Shown here: piece after piece, positions 9,098 to 18,219 of the stretch
Layout of the letters: the number at the start of each line of letters is the position of its first letter
How positions within the stretch are numbered: the first letter of the stretch is position 1
Source: Candidatus Obscuribacterales bacterium
Lineage (GTDB): Bacteria; Cyanobacteriota; Vampirovibrionia; Obscuribacterales; Obscuribacteraceae
Assembly: GCA_021732025.1 (NCBI GenBank)
Contig: JAKFVU010000077.1
Coordinates: 1-64,000 of the forward strand
DNA length: 64,000 nucleotides
Direction: 5' to 3'
Position numbers and translations under genes: made by a program
The notes under the pieces: generated by a model
What the model saw: only the letters and a program-made list of their open reading frames with translations
Databases searched by the model: none
What the model was told of the DNA's origin: nothing

Positions 9098-11539
9098 GTG
9101 GAGCTACCACAAGAGCATTCAGAACTTCGCAAGCAAGCGCAAACAATCATAGAAGAATTAGCGACAATGGGTTTTCATTCGCCTAATTGGAATTGCAATC
9201 CGGCTTTGACAGAGCGAACCTTGGAGGTAATGAAGAGCGATAGGGCCTTGTTGGTGGAAATTTTGTTTGAGTGTTTAGAAGAGCTTGATTTTAATCGGCC
9301 GAGAGTTAGTAAGATGGCTCCTGCCTCGCTAGAAAGTTTGGCAGTCGAGCTACTGAGGCGGAACCTCGAATTTGATTCGACCCAGATCGCCACTTTGATC
9401 AGCCTTGCCCATAAAGCACCGTCCTTTAGGCGAACCCGCTCTGCGCGAATAGTCGATGTGGTTGAGAAGTTTGTGAAAAAACACGGGCTGACTGAGCCTA
9501 TTCGGCTCAACCTCGAGAAGTTTGCTCGAATGATTGCAATCAATATAGATGAGAGGGAAACCAATAGGATTGTAAACCGAGCGTTCTCTATTTGCACAGG
9601 CTGCCGGCCCCAGGATGTTCCGGTTCTGCTTGAGCCTGGTGAAGCGGCAGGCGATCAGATTATTGCTGATTGCAAGCTGATGACGCCAGCTGACAGTCAG
9701 CTTTGGAATCGAGTTTTGAATCATGCAGTCAGTTTGACTGCCGTGAAGCCTTCAATTAAGTGGCAGTCTGAAGCGCAAAAACTTCTAGCGCAAGTCGGTC
9801 GCGAGAATTACTCTAAATATGCTTCGCGCTGGCTATCTCTAATTGGTGTTCGCGGCACACGAGACGTCCCACCAGATCATTGGTCTGACTCGAACGAGTT
9901 AATTTGTGCTACCAATGCTGAAGTTTTAAAAGGTATTGTCTGGTTTCTTGTTAGCTATAGCGATGACGAGACGGCGCGATTGCTTGGTGCCACAGCTGAC
10001 ACTTGTTTTAGGAAAGTGAAGAATCACGGTGCCCGCAGTCCGAAGATTGCTAATGCTTGCGTCGGCGCACTATCTATGATGCCTTTTAAGGAAGCGATCT
10101 CTCAACTATCTAGATTGGCTGCTAAGGCGAAGAGTCCGTCTGCTCGTAAGACCATTGACAAGGGCCTAGGGAGCGCTGCCGAGCGCTCTGGTATGACAGT
10201 GGAGGATCTTCAGGAAGTCAGTGTTCCTGATTTTGGTTTCAGCAAATTTGGAGTCTACCGAAAACAGTTTGCTCAATTTGAAGTTGAGATTGTCATTGCT
10301 GGCGTTCATTCGTTAGTAGTTAATTGGAGTGTGGATGGTAAACCTTTGAAGGCGCCATCTACGGCGATGAAACGTGATTTTCCGCTAGAGCTTAAAGCAA
10401 TAAAAAAGACGGTAATTGAGCTGGAGAAACTATTGCCTTCAATTCGTGACCGCATTGAAATGAGCTTGTTGCAACAACGCAATTGGCCGTTCTCAGTTTG
10501 GCGCGAGCGCTATTTGAATCACCCCGTCTGTGGCGTTCTCGCCCGGCGACTGCTCTGGACTTTTAACGGTAAAACTGGACTTTGTCTAGATGGAAAGATT
10601 TGTGATTTAGCCGGCGCTGAAATTGCAGTATTAGATAACACTTTAGTTGAGTTGTGGCATCCAATCGCTTCCTCGGCTTCTGATGTATTAGCCTGGCGTA
10701 CGAAGTTGCAAGAACGCGGTATTACTCAACCTTTTAAGCAAGTCTATCGCGAAATTTATTTGCTCACCGACGCGGAGCGAAAGACGGCAACCTACTCTAA
10801 TCGATTTGCTGCACACATGTTGCGGCAACATCAATTTGCCGAATTGTGTAAGCAACGGGGCTGGCATTACACTCTCCAGGGCCAGTGGGATTCGTTAAAC
10901 TCACCAATCTTGAAGCTGCCTAAATGGAATTTGGAAGTTGAATTCTTGGTTGTTCCAGCTACTGAGGATGCTTCGTCGCCAGCCGGAATATATTTGCATG
11001 TGGCCACTGACCAAGTGCGTTTTCGCCGCATCAATTCTCCTGAAGCCATTGAACTCTCTGAAATTATGCCAATAGTTTTTACTGAAGTAATGCGTGACGT
11101 AGATCTATTTGTTGGAGTATGTAGTATAGGCAATGATCCTAACTGGCAGGATGGAGGTACGTTGGGGACCTACTGGCAGTCTTATTCGTTCGGTGATCTT
11201 GGTTCGTCGGCTCAGACTAGACTGGCAGTTTTAAAAACTATCATTCCGCGCTTGAAGATAGCTGCCCGCTGTTCATTCTCTGACAAGTTCTTGATAGTTC
11301 GTGGCGATTTGCGCACTTATCGAATTCATGTCGGTAGTGGCAATATATTGATGGAACCTAACGCACAATACCTTTGTATTGTGCCCTCTCGTGGTCTCGC
11401 AAAGTCTGATATTGGCAAAGTATATCTGCCCTTCGAGGGCGATTCGCTTCTCTCTGTAATACTGAGTAAGTGCTTCCTTCTGGCCGAAGACAGTAAGATT
11501 ACAGATTCTAGTATCGTTAATCAAATCCATCAGAAGTAA
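9098..11539 (+). CDS. alpha-helical-repeat protein with DUF4132-like C-terminal region
   Basis: C-terminal signature RRLLWTF...LWHPI...WRTKLQERGITQPFKQVYREIYLLTDAERKTATYSNRFAAHMLRQHQFAELCKQRGW resembles DUF4132 (MolR/YehI family). Track start TTG 9083; GTG 9098 with GGAGGA SD at 9085-9090 preferred. Confidence 0.7.
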   Translation: MELPQEHSELRKQAQTIIEELATMGFHSPNWNCNPALTERTLEVMKSDRALLVEILFECLEELDFNRPRVSKMAPASLESLAVELLRRNLEFDSTQIATLISLAHKAPSFRRTRSARIVDVVEKFVKKHGLTEPIRLNLEKFARMIAINIDERETNRIVNRAFSICTGCRPQDVPVLLEPGEAAGDQIIADCKLMTPADSQLWNRVLNHAVSLTAVKPSIKWQSEAQKLLAQVGRENYSKYASRWLSLIGVRGTRDVPPDHWSDSNELICATNAEVLKGIVWFLVSYSDDETARLLGATADTCFRKVKNHGARSPKIANACVGALSMMPFKEAISQLSRLAAKAKSPSARKTIDKGLGSAAERSGMTVEDLQEVSVPDFGFSKFGVYRKQFAQFEVEIVIAGVHSLVVNWSVDGKPLKAPSTAMKRDFPLELKAIKKTVIELEKLLPSIRDRIEMSLLQQRNWPFSVWRERYLNHPVCGVLARRLLWTFNGKTGLCLDGKICDLAGAEIAVLDNTLVELWHPIASSASDVLAWRTKLQERGITQPFKQVYREIYLLTDAERKTATYSNRFAAHMLRQHQFAELCKQRGWHYTLQGQWDSLNSPILKLPKWNLEVEFLVVPATEDASSPAGIYLHVATDQVRFRRINSPEAIELSEIMPIVFTEVMRDVDLFVGVCSIGNDPNWQDGGTLGTYWQSYSFGDLGSSAQTRLAVLKTIIPRLKIAARCSFSDKFLIVRGDLRTYRIHVGSGNILMEPNAQYLCIVPSRGLAKSDIGKVYLPFEGDSLLSVILSKCFLLAEDSKITDSSIVNQIHQK

Positions 11540-11555
11540 GATTATTTCTCTCAGA

Positions 11556-13337
11556 TCACTGGGCCATGGCTGCTAGATTTCTTAAAAATACAGTCCATTG
11601 ATCTTGCGCTGTGGGCGAGATTTCTGAGGCCAAGGCTCTTGTCGTGTTTTCTTGGGCACGGTCGAGGGCAACAGAGTTAACAAGCTGACCAGCGGCCGAC
11701 TGATCAAATTGCTTGGCGTTTTCTGCCAATAGATCAAGAGCGCTGCTGTATTGGTTTTGAGTGGTGGCATTGCTTATTGCCGCTTTGGCTTCAACTAATG
11801 GTGCTACTACAAGTTCGGTACCAAACTGTCTTTCTATGGTTTCGATTTCGCGGCTTAAGCTATTCAGTAGTGACTTCTGATCTTCTAAGTTATTTAGTCG
11901 CTCGTCGCTAGCTAAACCAACAATCGATTGAACTGGATTAATCTCATCAGCCCGAGCCTGCAAGTCTAGGTAAGGGCGTCCCGGTAAGAACGTGCTTAGT
12001 CCGCCTTGGTCGTCATAACCGCCTTTCTCTTCACCGTGGTAGCTAGATATCATTTCACTTTGCCCGCGCAGTAATGCTTCTGCTGCACGTTCAATGTTGC
12101 CACCAAAATCATCTAGAGAGCCACTTTCAATTGAGCTCAATAAATTGTTGGCGAAAGTTTTGACGTCGTGAAGTTCTGCTCTGGGTGTGCCAGATATTCG
12201 GTTGCCGCCAGCTTGCGAAGCTAGAGGGCTAGCGTCTATGGCGCTGAGAATAGCCTGGCGGCCGGGTTCTGTTTGTAGTGCTTGGCTCAAACTTGCGCCA
12301 AGATTCTCTAAGCTTTGGTTGAAGCTTTCTATCTCGGAAGCATTGTAGTGGGCCAAAGTATTTGTTCCTGCATCTTGCTTGTCATCACCTAGTGCCGCTT
12401 CTCCGCCATTGGCCCCTTGAGCTGCTAAGGCAACTATTGTCTCTCCTAGATCTTCTGGGCTCATAGCCGGCCGCTCTAAAACTTCATTGACTATGGCTGT
12501 AACGTTTTGGCCATCGACATTGAGTCCGCCTGCTGACTCTACTTCGGCTGAGGCAATAATATGATCAGCGGCTTCACTCATTGCCGCTATTACTGTGCTG
12601 TTTCCCATTGAGCACGAATCAAAATCGAGTAGATCGAGGCGGTCGCGGCCTATGTTTTCGAGACCACTTTTAATAGCTGCGTCGACTTCTTCCAGGCTGG
12701 CAGAGCCGGTATCACCAGAAATGCCTTGGGGGCCACCACCGTGGCCCTGGGCAAAGAGGGCTAGATGCTCTGATGGTGCCTGCTCACCGGCTGTTGTGAT
12801 TAGGGCTTCCATATCGGCTGCCACGCCCTCTGAAGGGCGAGTTTCTAACTCTTGAATTTCGCCGTCATGAATGACATAGGTGTGAATGAGCATGCCGCCG
12901 TTTGTGCTAGAGGATTGGCTTAGCGAAACGTGAGCTTGGCCATCCACAATTTTGCTGGCATTTTTGTTAGTTGGCTTGGTGTCATTGTTCTCTTGTGGCT
13001 GGGCGTTCTGCACCACCAAAGTGATTGGCTTGTCTACGGTGCTGGCAGCTAGTGCCAGTAGCTCTGCAGCTTTGTTGCGGGCTCCGCTGTAAACCCGTTC
13101 ATCGCTGTTTAGAGGGGATTGATGCTCTTGGGTGGTAGTAAGGTTGAAGGCTAATGTCCACTCTGCATAGGGGCTAGTAAATTCAAGAGAGCCAGTGGAC
13201 AGATCTTGGCCGGCGGGTGGCGAACAAGTTTTGCCGCTGGCCAGGCAATCAAAATATTGGTCGCGCAGACCAGAGGCAGTGTCTGGCTGTTCGCTTGTTT
13301 GGGTCGGTGCATCAGTACTGGTAAATCGTGGAGCCAT
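11556..13337 (-). CDS. C11 (clostripain-like) cysteine peptidase, no obvious signal peptide
   Basis: ALFAQGHGGGPQGISGD (catalytic His) and LDLLDFDSCSMGNSTVIAAMSEAADHIIASAEVESAGG (catalytic Cys); clan CD pattern. Confidence 0.75.
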   Translation of the reverse strand: MAPRFTSTDAPTQTSEQPDTASGLRDQYFDCLASGKTCSPPAGQDLSTGSLEFTSPYAEWTLAFNLTTTQEHQSPLNSDERVYSGARNKAAELLALAASTVDKPITLVVQNAQPQENNDTKPTNKNASKIVDGQAHVSLSQSSSTNGGMLIHTYVIHDGEIQELETRPSEGVAADMEALITTAGEQAPSEHLALFAQGHGGGPQGISGDTGSASLEEVDAAIKSGLENIGRDRLDLLDFDSCSMGNSTVIAAMSEAADHIIASAEVESAGGLNVDGQNVTAIVNEVLERPAMSPEDLGETIVALAAQGANGGEAALGDDKQDAGTNTLAHYNASEIESFNQSLENLGASLSQALQTEPGRQAILSAIDASPLASQAGGNRISGTPRAELHDVKTFANNLLSSIESGSLDDFGGNIERAAEALLRGQSEMISSYHGEEKGGYDDQGGLSTFLPGRPYLDLQARADEINPVQSIVGLASDERLNNLEDQKSLLNSLSREIETIERQFGTELVVAPLVEAKAAISNATTQNQYSSALDLLAENAKQFDQSAAGQLVNSVALDRAQENTTRALASEISPTAQDQWTVFLRNLAAMAQ

Positions 13338-13429
13338 AATTGTTAACCTCAGTTTTGAGAGAATAACGTGCCCAGTTGGACACCAATTGGACAGTGCTCA
13401 AAATGGCAAATATTGGGTAAAACAAGGCT

Positions 13430-13909
13430 ATGAAGTGTAAAGCTGTTCACAGTCTTGTTGCTTGTCTTTGTTTGTTGTCGTTTGCGGCAGCGGCAACTGT
13501 TAACGAGCAGGCTGCGGCTAAGAAGGCGTCTAAGTCTAAAGTAGTCAAAAGCAAAACACCGCCCAAAACATTTCAAAAGGGCTGGCAAGAATTTCAGAGC
13601 AAACGTTTTGGCCCAGCCGCTGAGCAGTTCGAACTAGCCGACCGTTCTGGCTTTTGTAATGACATGACCCATTATTATTTGGGTCTTTGTTATCACAACC
13701 TCAATCAAACTCAGCGGGCCATTGACCACTATTCTTGGGTTGTGTCCTACAGTAAGAATCCAATTTTGCGCTATCAGGCTCAGTCTGGCTATGCTCAAGT
13801 GGCAAAATATGCAGGTAGTCGCACTTACGCTGGCAACGGCAACGTTTTCACCGGCTTTAGCTACCGCGGAGGCGGTGGCGGCTCTTCTATGAGTTCTGGT
13901 GGTGGCTGA
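13430..13909 (+). CDS. secreted small TPR-like protein with Gly/Ser-rich C-terminus
   Basis: Signal peptide (MKCKAVHSLVACLCLLSFAAAA), TPR-like FGPAAEQFELADRSGFCNDMTHYYLGLCYHNLNQTQRAIDHYSWV, C-terminal GGGGGSSMSSGGG. Confidence 0.6.
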   Translation: MKCKAVHSLVACLCLLSFAAAATVNEQAAAKKASKSKVVKSKTPPKTFQKGWQEFQSKRFGPAAEQFELADRSGFCNDMTHYYLGLCYHNLNQTQRAIDHYSWVVSYSKNPILRYQAQSGYAQVAKYAGSRTYAGNGNVFTGFSYRGGGGGSSMSSGGG

Positions 13910-13920
13910 CGATGAGTATT

Positions 13921-13950
13921 GGGGGTGCTAGTTTAGTACCCGATTTTTTT
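13921..13950 (+). terminator. probable Rho-independent terminator
   Basis: GGGTgCTA-gtt-TAGtACCC imperfect stem followed by GATTTTTTT. Confidence 0.6.
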
Positions 13951-13955
13951 AATTC

Positions 13956-15350
13956 TTAGTGCGGCAAGCCAAAGACAAAGTAGAGCATGCACATAAAGGC
14001 TAAAACCCAAGCCCCGGCGGAGACTTCTTTCATCCTTCCAGACAAAGTTTTGATGACGGCATAGAGCACGAGCCCGGCGGTTAGGCCGTTGGCTATGCTG
14101 TAGGTGAAAATCATCATGGCAATGGTGGCAAATGAGGGAAAGGCTTCGGTTAAATCATCCACATCGATTTTGCGCAACGAATTGAGCATTAGTAGGCCGA
14201 CACAAATCAAGGCTGGTCCATAGGCATATTTTAGATGCTGTAATGGTGCCAGAAGGGGAATGCAAAACAAGGCAGCAAAGAAACATAGAGCTGTGACTAC
14301 TGATGCTAAGCCAGTTCTAGCCCCTTCTCTTATGCCGGCGGCCGACTCGATGAAAGCACCACTGGTAGAAGAGCCAATTAGAGCAGAGAAGATGCATGAA
14401 CAGGCATCAACAATCATGGGCTTTTCAATGTCGGTTAGATTGCCATCTTCGTCGACCATGCCACAGTTGGCACCGACACCGACTATGGTGCTAAGTGTAT
14501 CCAGAAAACTCATGAGAAAGAGAGTGAGTAAAATCGGTAAGAAGCTGAGTTTAAGTGTAGAGGCAATATCCAACTTGAGAAATATTGGCTCTAAACTAAG
14601 GTCGCCTTGAAACGGCACTGAAAATATTGCTTTGGGCAACTCGCCGACGTTGAAGGCAAAACCAAGGGCTGCTGTGGCTATGATGCCAATTAATATTGCC
14701 CCTTTGGCTTTGCGGGCAAGCAGTGTAGCTGTGATTACTGTGCCCACTATCGCTAGTATCACTTTTATCTCGTGTAGATTGCCGAGCTTAAGTGGCACAG
14801 GTGGTGCACCAAGGGTGATACCGTCGGGAGAGAGCAAGATTTTTGCCGGCATACCTTGTACGGCACTTTCGATAATGCCCGTTTCGTAGAGGCCGATAAG
14901 GGTTAAAAATAAGCCAATGCCAGCAGCAAAGCTGTGCTTCATACTGTTTGAAGTTGAATTGGCTAGCCATGGTCTGATTTTTAACAGAGACATGGCAAGA
15001 AAAGCAAAGCCACTTACAAAGACTGCGCCGAGGCGAAGTTGCCAGCTGATGCCTAAGGAGGCAAGACCGAAAGCAATAAAAGCATTTTCGCCCATATAGG
15101 GTGCCACTGCCAGTGGTCTATTAGCAAAAAGACCCATAGCCAGACAGCCAAACACTGCTGTCAAAATGGTGGCAACCGTCGACGGCCCTTGCGGTATTCC
15201 AGCGAAAGCCAGAATAGCTGGGTTAACCACAATAATATAAGCCATGGTCAAGAAGGTGGTGAGGCCGCCTAAAAACTCGCTGCGAATCGACGAGTGGCGC
15301 TCAGTAATTTTGAAATATTTGTCTAGATTAGTTTGTTTGCTGTTGCCCAA
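13956..15350 (-). CDS. NCS2/AzgA-family purine permease
   Basis: LDKYFKITERHSSIRSEFLGGLTTFLTMAYIIVVNPAILAFAGIP; multiple TM; AGIREGARTGLASV motif. Confidence 0.9.
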   Translation of the reverse strand: MGNSKQTNLDKYFKITERHSSIRSEFLGGLTTFLTMAYIIVVNPAILAFAGIPQGPSTVATILTAVFGCLAMGLFANRPLAVAPYMGENAFIAFGLASLGISWQLRLGAVFVSGFAFLAMSLLKIRPWLANSTSNSMKHSFAAGIGLFLTLIGLYETGIIESAVQGMPAKILLSPDGITLGAPPVPLKLGNLHEIKVILAIVGTVITATLLARKAKGAILIGIIATAALGFAFNVGELPKAIFSVPFQGDLSLEPIFLKLDIASTLKLSFLPILLTLFLMSFLDTLSTIVGVGANCGMVDEDGNLTDIEKPMIVDACSCIFSALIGSSTSGAFIESAAGIREGARTGLASVVTALCFFAALFCIPLLAPLQHLKYAYGPALICVGLLMLNSLRKIDVDDLTEAFPSFATIAMMIFTYSIANGLTAGLVLYAVIKTLSGRMKEVSAGAWVLAFMCMLYFVFGLPH

Positions 15351-16339
15351 TCGACTTCGGCCTTAATTGCAGATTGAAGATTTGTGGCAGGGGCAAAACC
15401 AGTACTGGCAACGAGGCTGTCTGTGGCCAAAGTTGTTTCAGTTGCAAGTTTTTCAACCTGTTCAGGAGTGACATTTATTTTTCCAGGCATGAATGCTTGA
15501 GCAGCTTTCAAGCCCATCTTTAACAAGCCTTCAGGAACAGAACTAAATTTCTTGGTGATGTTCATTGTGGCGGCAATGTTCTCAGCTAGATCTTTCATCG
15601 ATACTGCTGATGGATTGGCCACATTGAATACATGATAACCATTGGGCACACGTTGTAGGCAGAGATGTACAGCTGCTGCCAAGTCTTTGGAGTAGATCAA
15701 GCTTTTGGGGGTGGCACCACTGCCGATGTGGACATATTTTTCTTCTTTGATTTGACGAATCAATGAAAGCATGTTGCCACGATCACCTTCGCCAAATACC
15801 ATTGATGGTCTGAGCACAATGATTCTTGGAATTTTTTCGACCAGAGTCTGCAGGTAATTTTCGCTAGTCATTTTCGAAACGGCATACGGAGTTTTCGCCG
15901 AGTAAGGTCCGGCTTCGGTTATACCTTTGAAGGGGCCTTTGCCATAAACCGCTGAAGTGCTCAAGAAAACCAGGGTGTGCACACCGTTTGCTACGCAAGC
16001 TTCAGCTAGTTGCTGCGTTGCCCGCACATTTACTACTTCGTATTCTTGATAAGAGGCTGCTTCTTGATGTACCAAGCCAGCTGCGTGTACGACAAACTCG
16101 ATGTCTTTAGTGAGAGCGCGCATCTCTTGATCGCCCACGCGGGTGAAATCAGCTGCTTGCAAATCGACTACAGATAGATCGACGCCATTAGCCATTTTTG
16201 AACGGGCATCGAGGCGGTCGCGTACTTGTGCTCTGACTAAACACTGGTTGCTTGAAACCAGTCTAGAAATAATGGCGCGGCCGATCATGCCGCTTCCACC
16301 CGTGACCAATATCTTTTTTAGGCCAGCCTTTTGAACCAT
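15323..16339 (-). CDS. NAD(P)-dependent epimerase/dehydratase (extended SDR)
   Basis: KILVTGGSGMIGRAI Rossmann motif, YAVSKMTSE active site, RPSMVFGEGDRGN. ATG 16339 preceded by AGGA preferred; overlaps permease start. Confidence 0.85.
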   Translation of the reverse strand: MVQKAGLKKILVTGGSGMIGRAIISRLVSSNQCLVRAQVRDRLDARSKMANGVDLSVVDLQAADFTRVGDQEMRALTKDIEFVVHAAGLVHQEAASYQEYEVVNVRATQQLAEACVANGVHTLVFLSTSAVYGKGPFKGITEAGPYSAKTPYAVSKMTSENYLQTLVEKIPRIIVLRPSMVFGEGDRGNMLSLIRQIKEEKYVHIGSGATPKSLIYSKDLAAAVHLCLQRVPNGYHVFNVANPSAVSMKDLAENIAATMNITKKFSSVPEGLLKMGLKAAQAFMPGKINVTPEQVEKLATETTLATDSLVASTGFAPATNLQSAIKAEVDWATANKLI

Positions 16340-16604
16340 GCTTCCTAGATACCTTTTTTTAGCAACCAATAAAAGTGCTCAGCCCTTGCCGTCAACTTCT
16401 TGACAGGGCTGCTGGATTGACATCGTCAACAAGCAACGCGCCATTCCAGGATGCAGCATACACCAGCAGATTAGCTACCTGCCAGTAGTTTTTCGCCAAT
16501 TATTTGCCAACTGCCTCTGACCTGCGCCAGAGCCAGTCTAAATCTCCATCAAAGATGAAGATGTCTTCATCGATATAAAAATATTGCCGCTTGGCTACCG
16601 CGCT

Positions 16605-18164
16605 CTAAATTGTCACCATCGGCCTAAATTTGCCAAACGATTTTTTTAGAGTGCCGCTGATCTCGCCTACGGTGGCATAGCACTCAACGGCCTGGCAAAT
16701 AAGTGGAATGAGATTGTCAGTCGAATTTGCTGCTGCATGCAGGTTAGCTAAGGCAGCGGCTACTTTCTCTTGGTCACGGCTCTCTTTGAGGGCTTGCAGG
16801 GCAGACACTTGACGGCCTTCAAGAGCTGGGTCGATGCGTTGTACGTTTATTTCGTCTTCGTGCTCATCTATAAATGAATTGACTCCCACCACTAATTTGG
16901 CCTTGCGCTCGATGTCTTGGTGGTCTTCGTAGGCAGAATCTTGGATTTCTTTTTGAATGTAGCCACTTTCCACGGCTTTGATGGCGCCACCCATTTCTTC
17001 GATACGGCGCAAATATTCTTCTACTTCGGCTTCGATTTTATTGGTGAGGTCTTCGATGTAATACGAGCCGCCTAGGGGGTCGGCCACATTGGTAACTCCA
17101 GTTTCGAAGGCGATGATTTGTTGAGTGCGCAGTGCTGTCAAAGCTGAAGCCTCAGTGGGTAGGGCGATGGCTTCATCTTTCGAGTTTGTGTGCAGTGATT
17201 GGCAGCCCCCGAGGGCCGCTGCTAATGCCTCTAATGTGGTTCGCACTATGTTGTTGTCTGGTTGCTGCAAGGTCAGACTCGAGCCAGCTGTTTGCACATG
17301 AAAACGAAGGGTCTGTGACTTAGGGCTCTTGGCGCCAAACTGGTCGCGCATGATTTTGGCCCAAATGCGTCGTGCTGCTCTAAACTTGGCTACTTCTTCG
17401 AAGAAATTCATCTGGGCAACAAAGAAGAATGACAGTTGACCAGCAAAGCTATCGACCTCTAGGCCCGAAGATTGCGCTGCCCGCACATACTCAATGGCAT
17501 TGGCGAAGGTGAAAGCTAACTCTTGAACGGCTGTGGCTCCGGCTTCACGAATGTGATAACCCGAAATCGAGATAGTATTCCATTTAGGCATGTCGCTGGC
17601 ACAGAACTGAAAAATGTCTGTGATTAGGCGCATAGAGCCTTTGGGTGGAAAAATATAGGTGTTGCGTGCTTCGTACTCTTTGAGAATGTCGTTTTGAATA
17701 GTGCCTGACAAATTGGCAGCGCTAACACCTTGCTTCACTCCCACTGCTCGGTACATTGCCAACAGAATGGCGCTCGTGGCATTGATAGTCATAGAAGTAG
17801 AGACCTTGCCAAGATCAATTTGATCAAAGAGGCGCTCCATGTCTTTGAGGGTGTCAATAGGCACGCCGGTGCGGCCAACTTCGCCCAGGGCCATGGGGTC
17901 GTCTGAGTCGAGACCCATCTGCGTTGGCAGGTCAAAAGCAACAGAAAGACCAGTTTGGCCGTTACCTAAGAGATATCTAAATCTTTTATTCGTCTCTTCG
18001 GCATTACCGAAACCCGCATACTGACGCATTGTCCATTTGCGCGATCGGTACATATCTGGGTAGATTCCGCGGGTGAAGGGGTAGGCTCCAGGCGCCCCGA
18101 GCTCCTTTTTCCAATCAAAATCTGATAGATCTTCAGGTTTGAAGCAGTCTTTGTTGTCTGTCAT
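16605..18164 (-). CDS. methylmalonyl-CoA mutase family, catalytic (large) subunit without B12-binding domain
   Basis: YPFTRGIYPDMYRSRKWTMRQYAGFGNAEETNKRFRYLLGNGQTGLSVAFDLPTQMGLDSDDPMALGEVGRTGVPID; ends at ...LKKSFGKFRPMVTI with no DxHxxG domain. ATG at 18164 (track start 18476 is too long). Confidence 0.93.
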   Translation of the reverse strand: MTDNKDCFKPEDLSDFDWKKELGAPGAYPFTRGIYPDMYRSRKWTMRQYAGFGNAEETNKRFRYLLGNGQTGLSVAFDLPTQMGLDSDDPMALGEVGRTGVPIDTLKDMERLFDQIDLGKVSTSMTINATSAILLAMYRAVGVKQGVSAANLSGTIQNDILKEYEARNTYIFPPKGSMRLITDIFQFCASDMPKWNTISISGYHIREAGATAVQELAFTFANAIEYVRAAQSSGLEVDSFAGQLSFFFVAQMNFFEEVAKFRAARRIWAKIMRDQFGAKSPKSQTLRFHVQTAGSSLTLQQPDNNIVRTTLEALAAALGGCQSLHTNSKDEAIALPTEASALTALRTQQIIAFETGVTNVADPLGGSYYIEDLTNKIEAEVEEYLRRIEEMGGAIKAVESGYIQKEIQDSAYEDHQDIERKAKLVVGVNSFIDEHEDEINVQRIDPALEGRQVSALQALKESRDQEKVAAALANLHAAANSTDNLIPLICQAVECYATVGEISGTLKKSFGKFRPMVTI

Positions 18165-18219
18165 CGCCGTATAATTAAACCTATTCTTTCTCATACATAT
18201 TGTAATGGAGGACTTCCTT

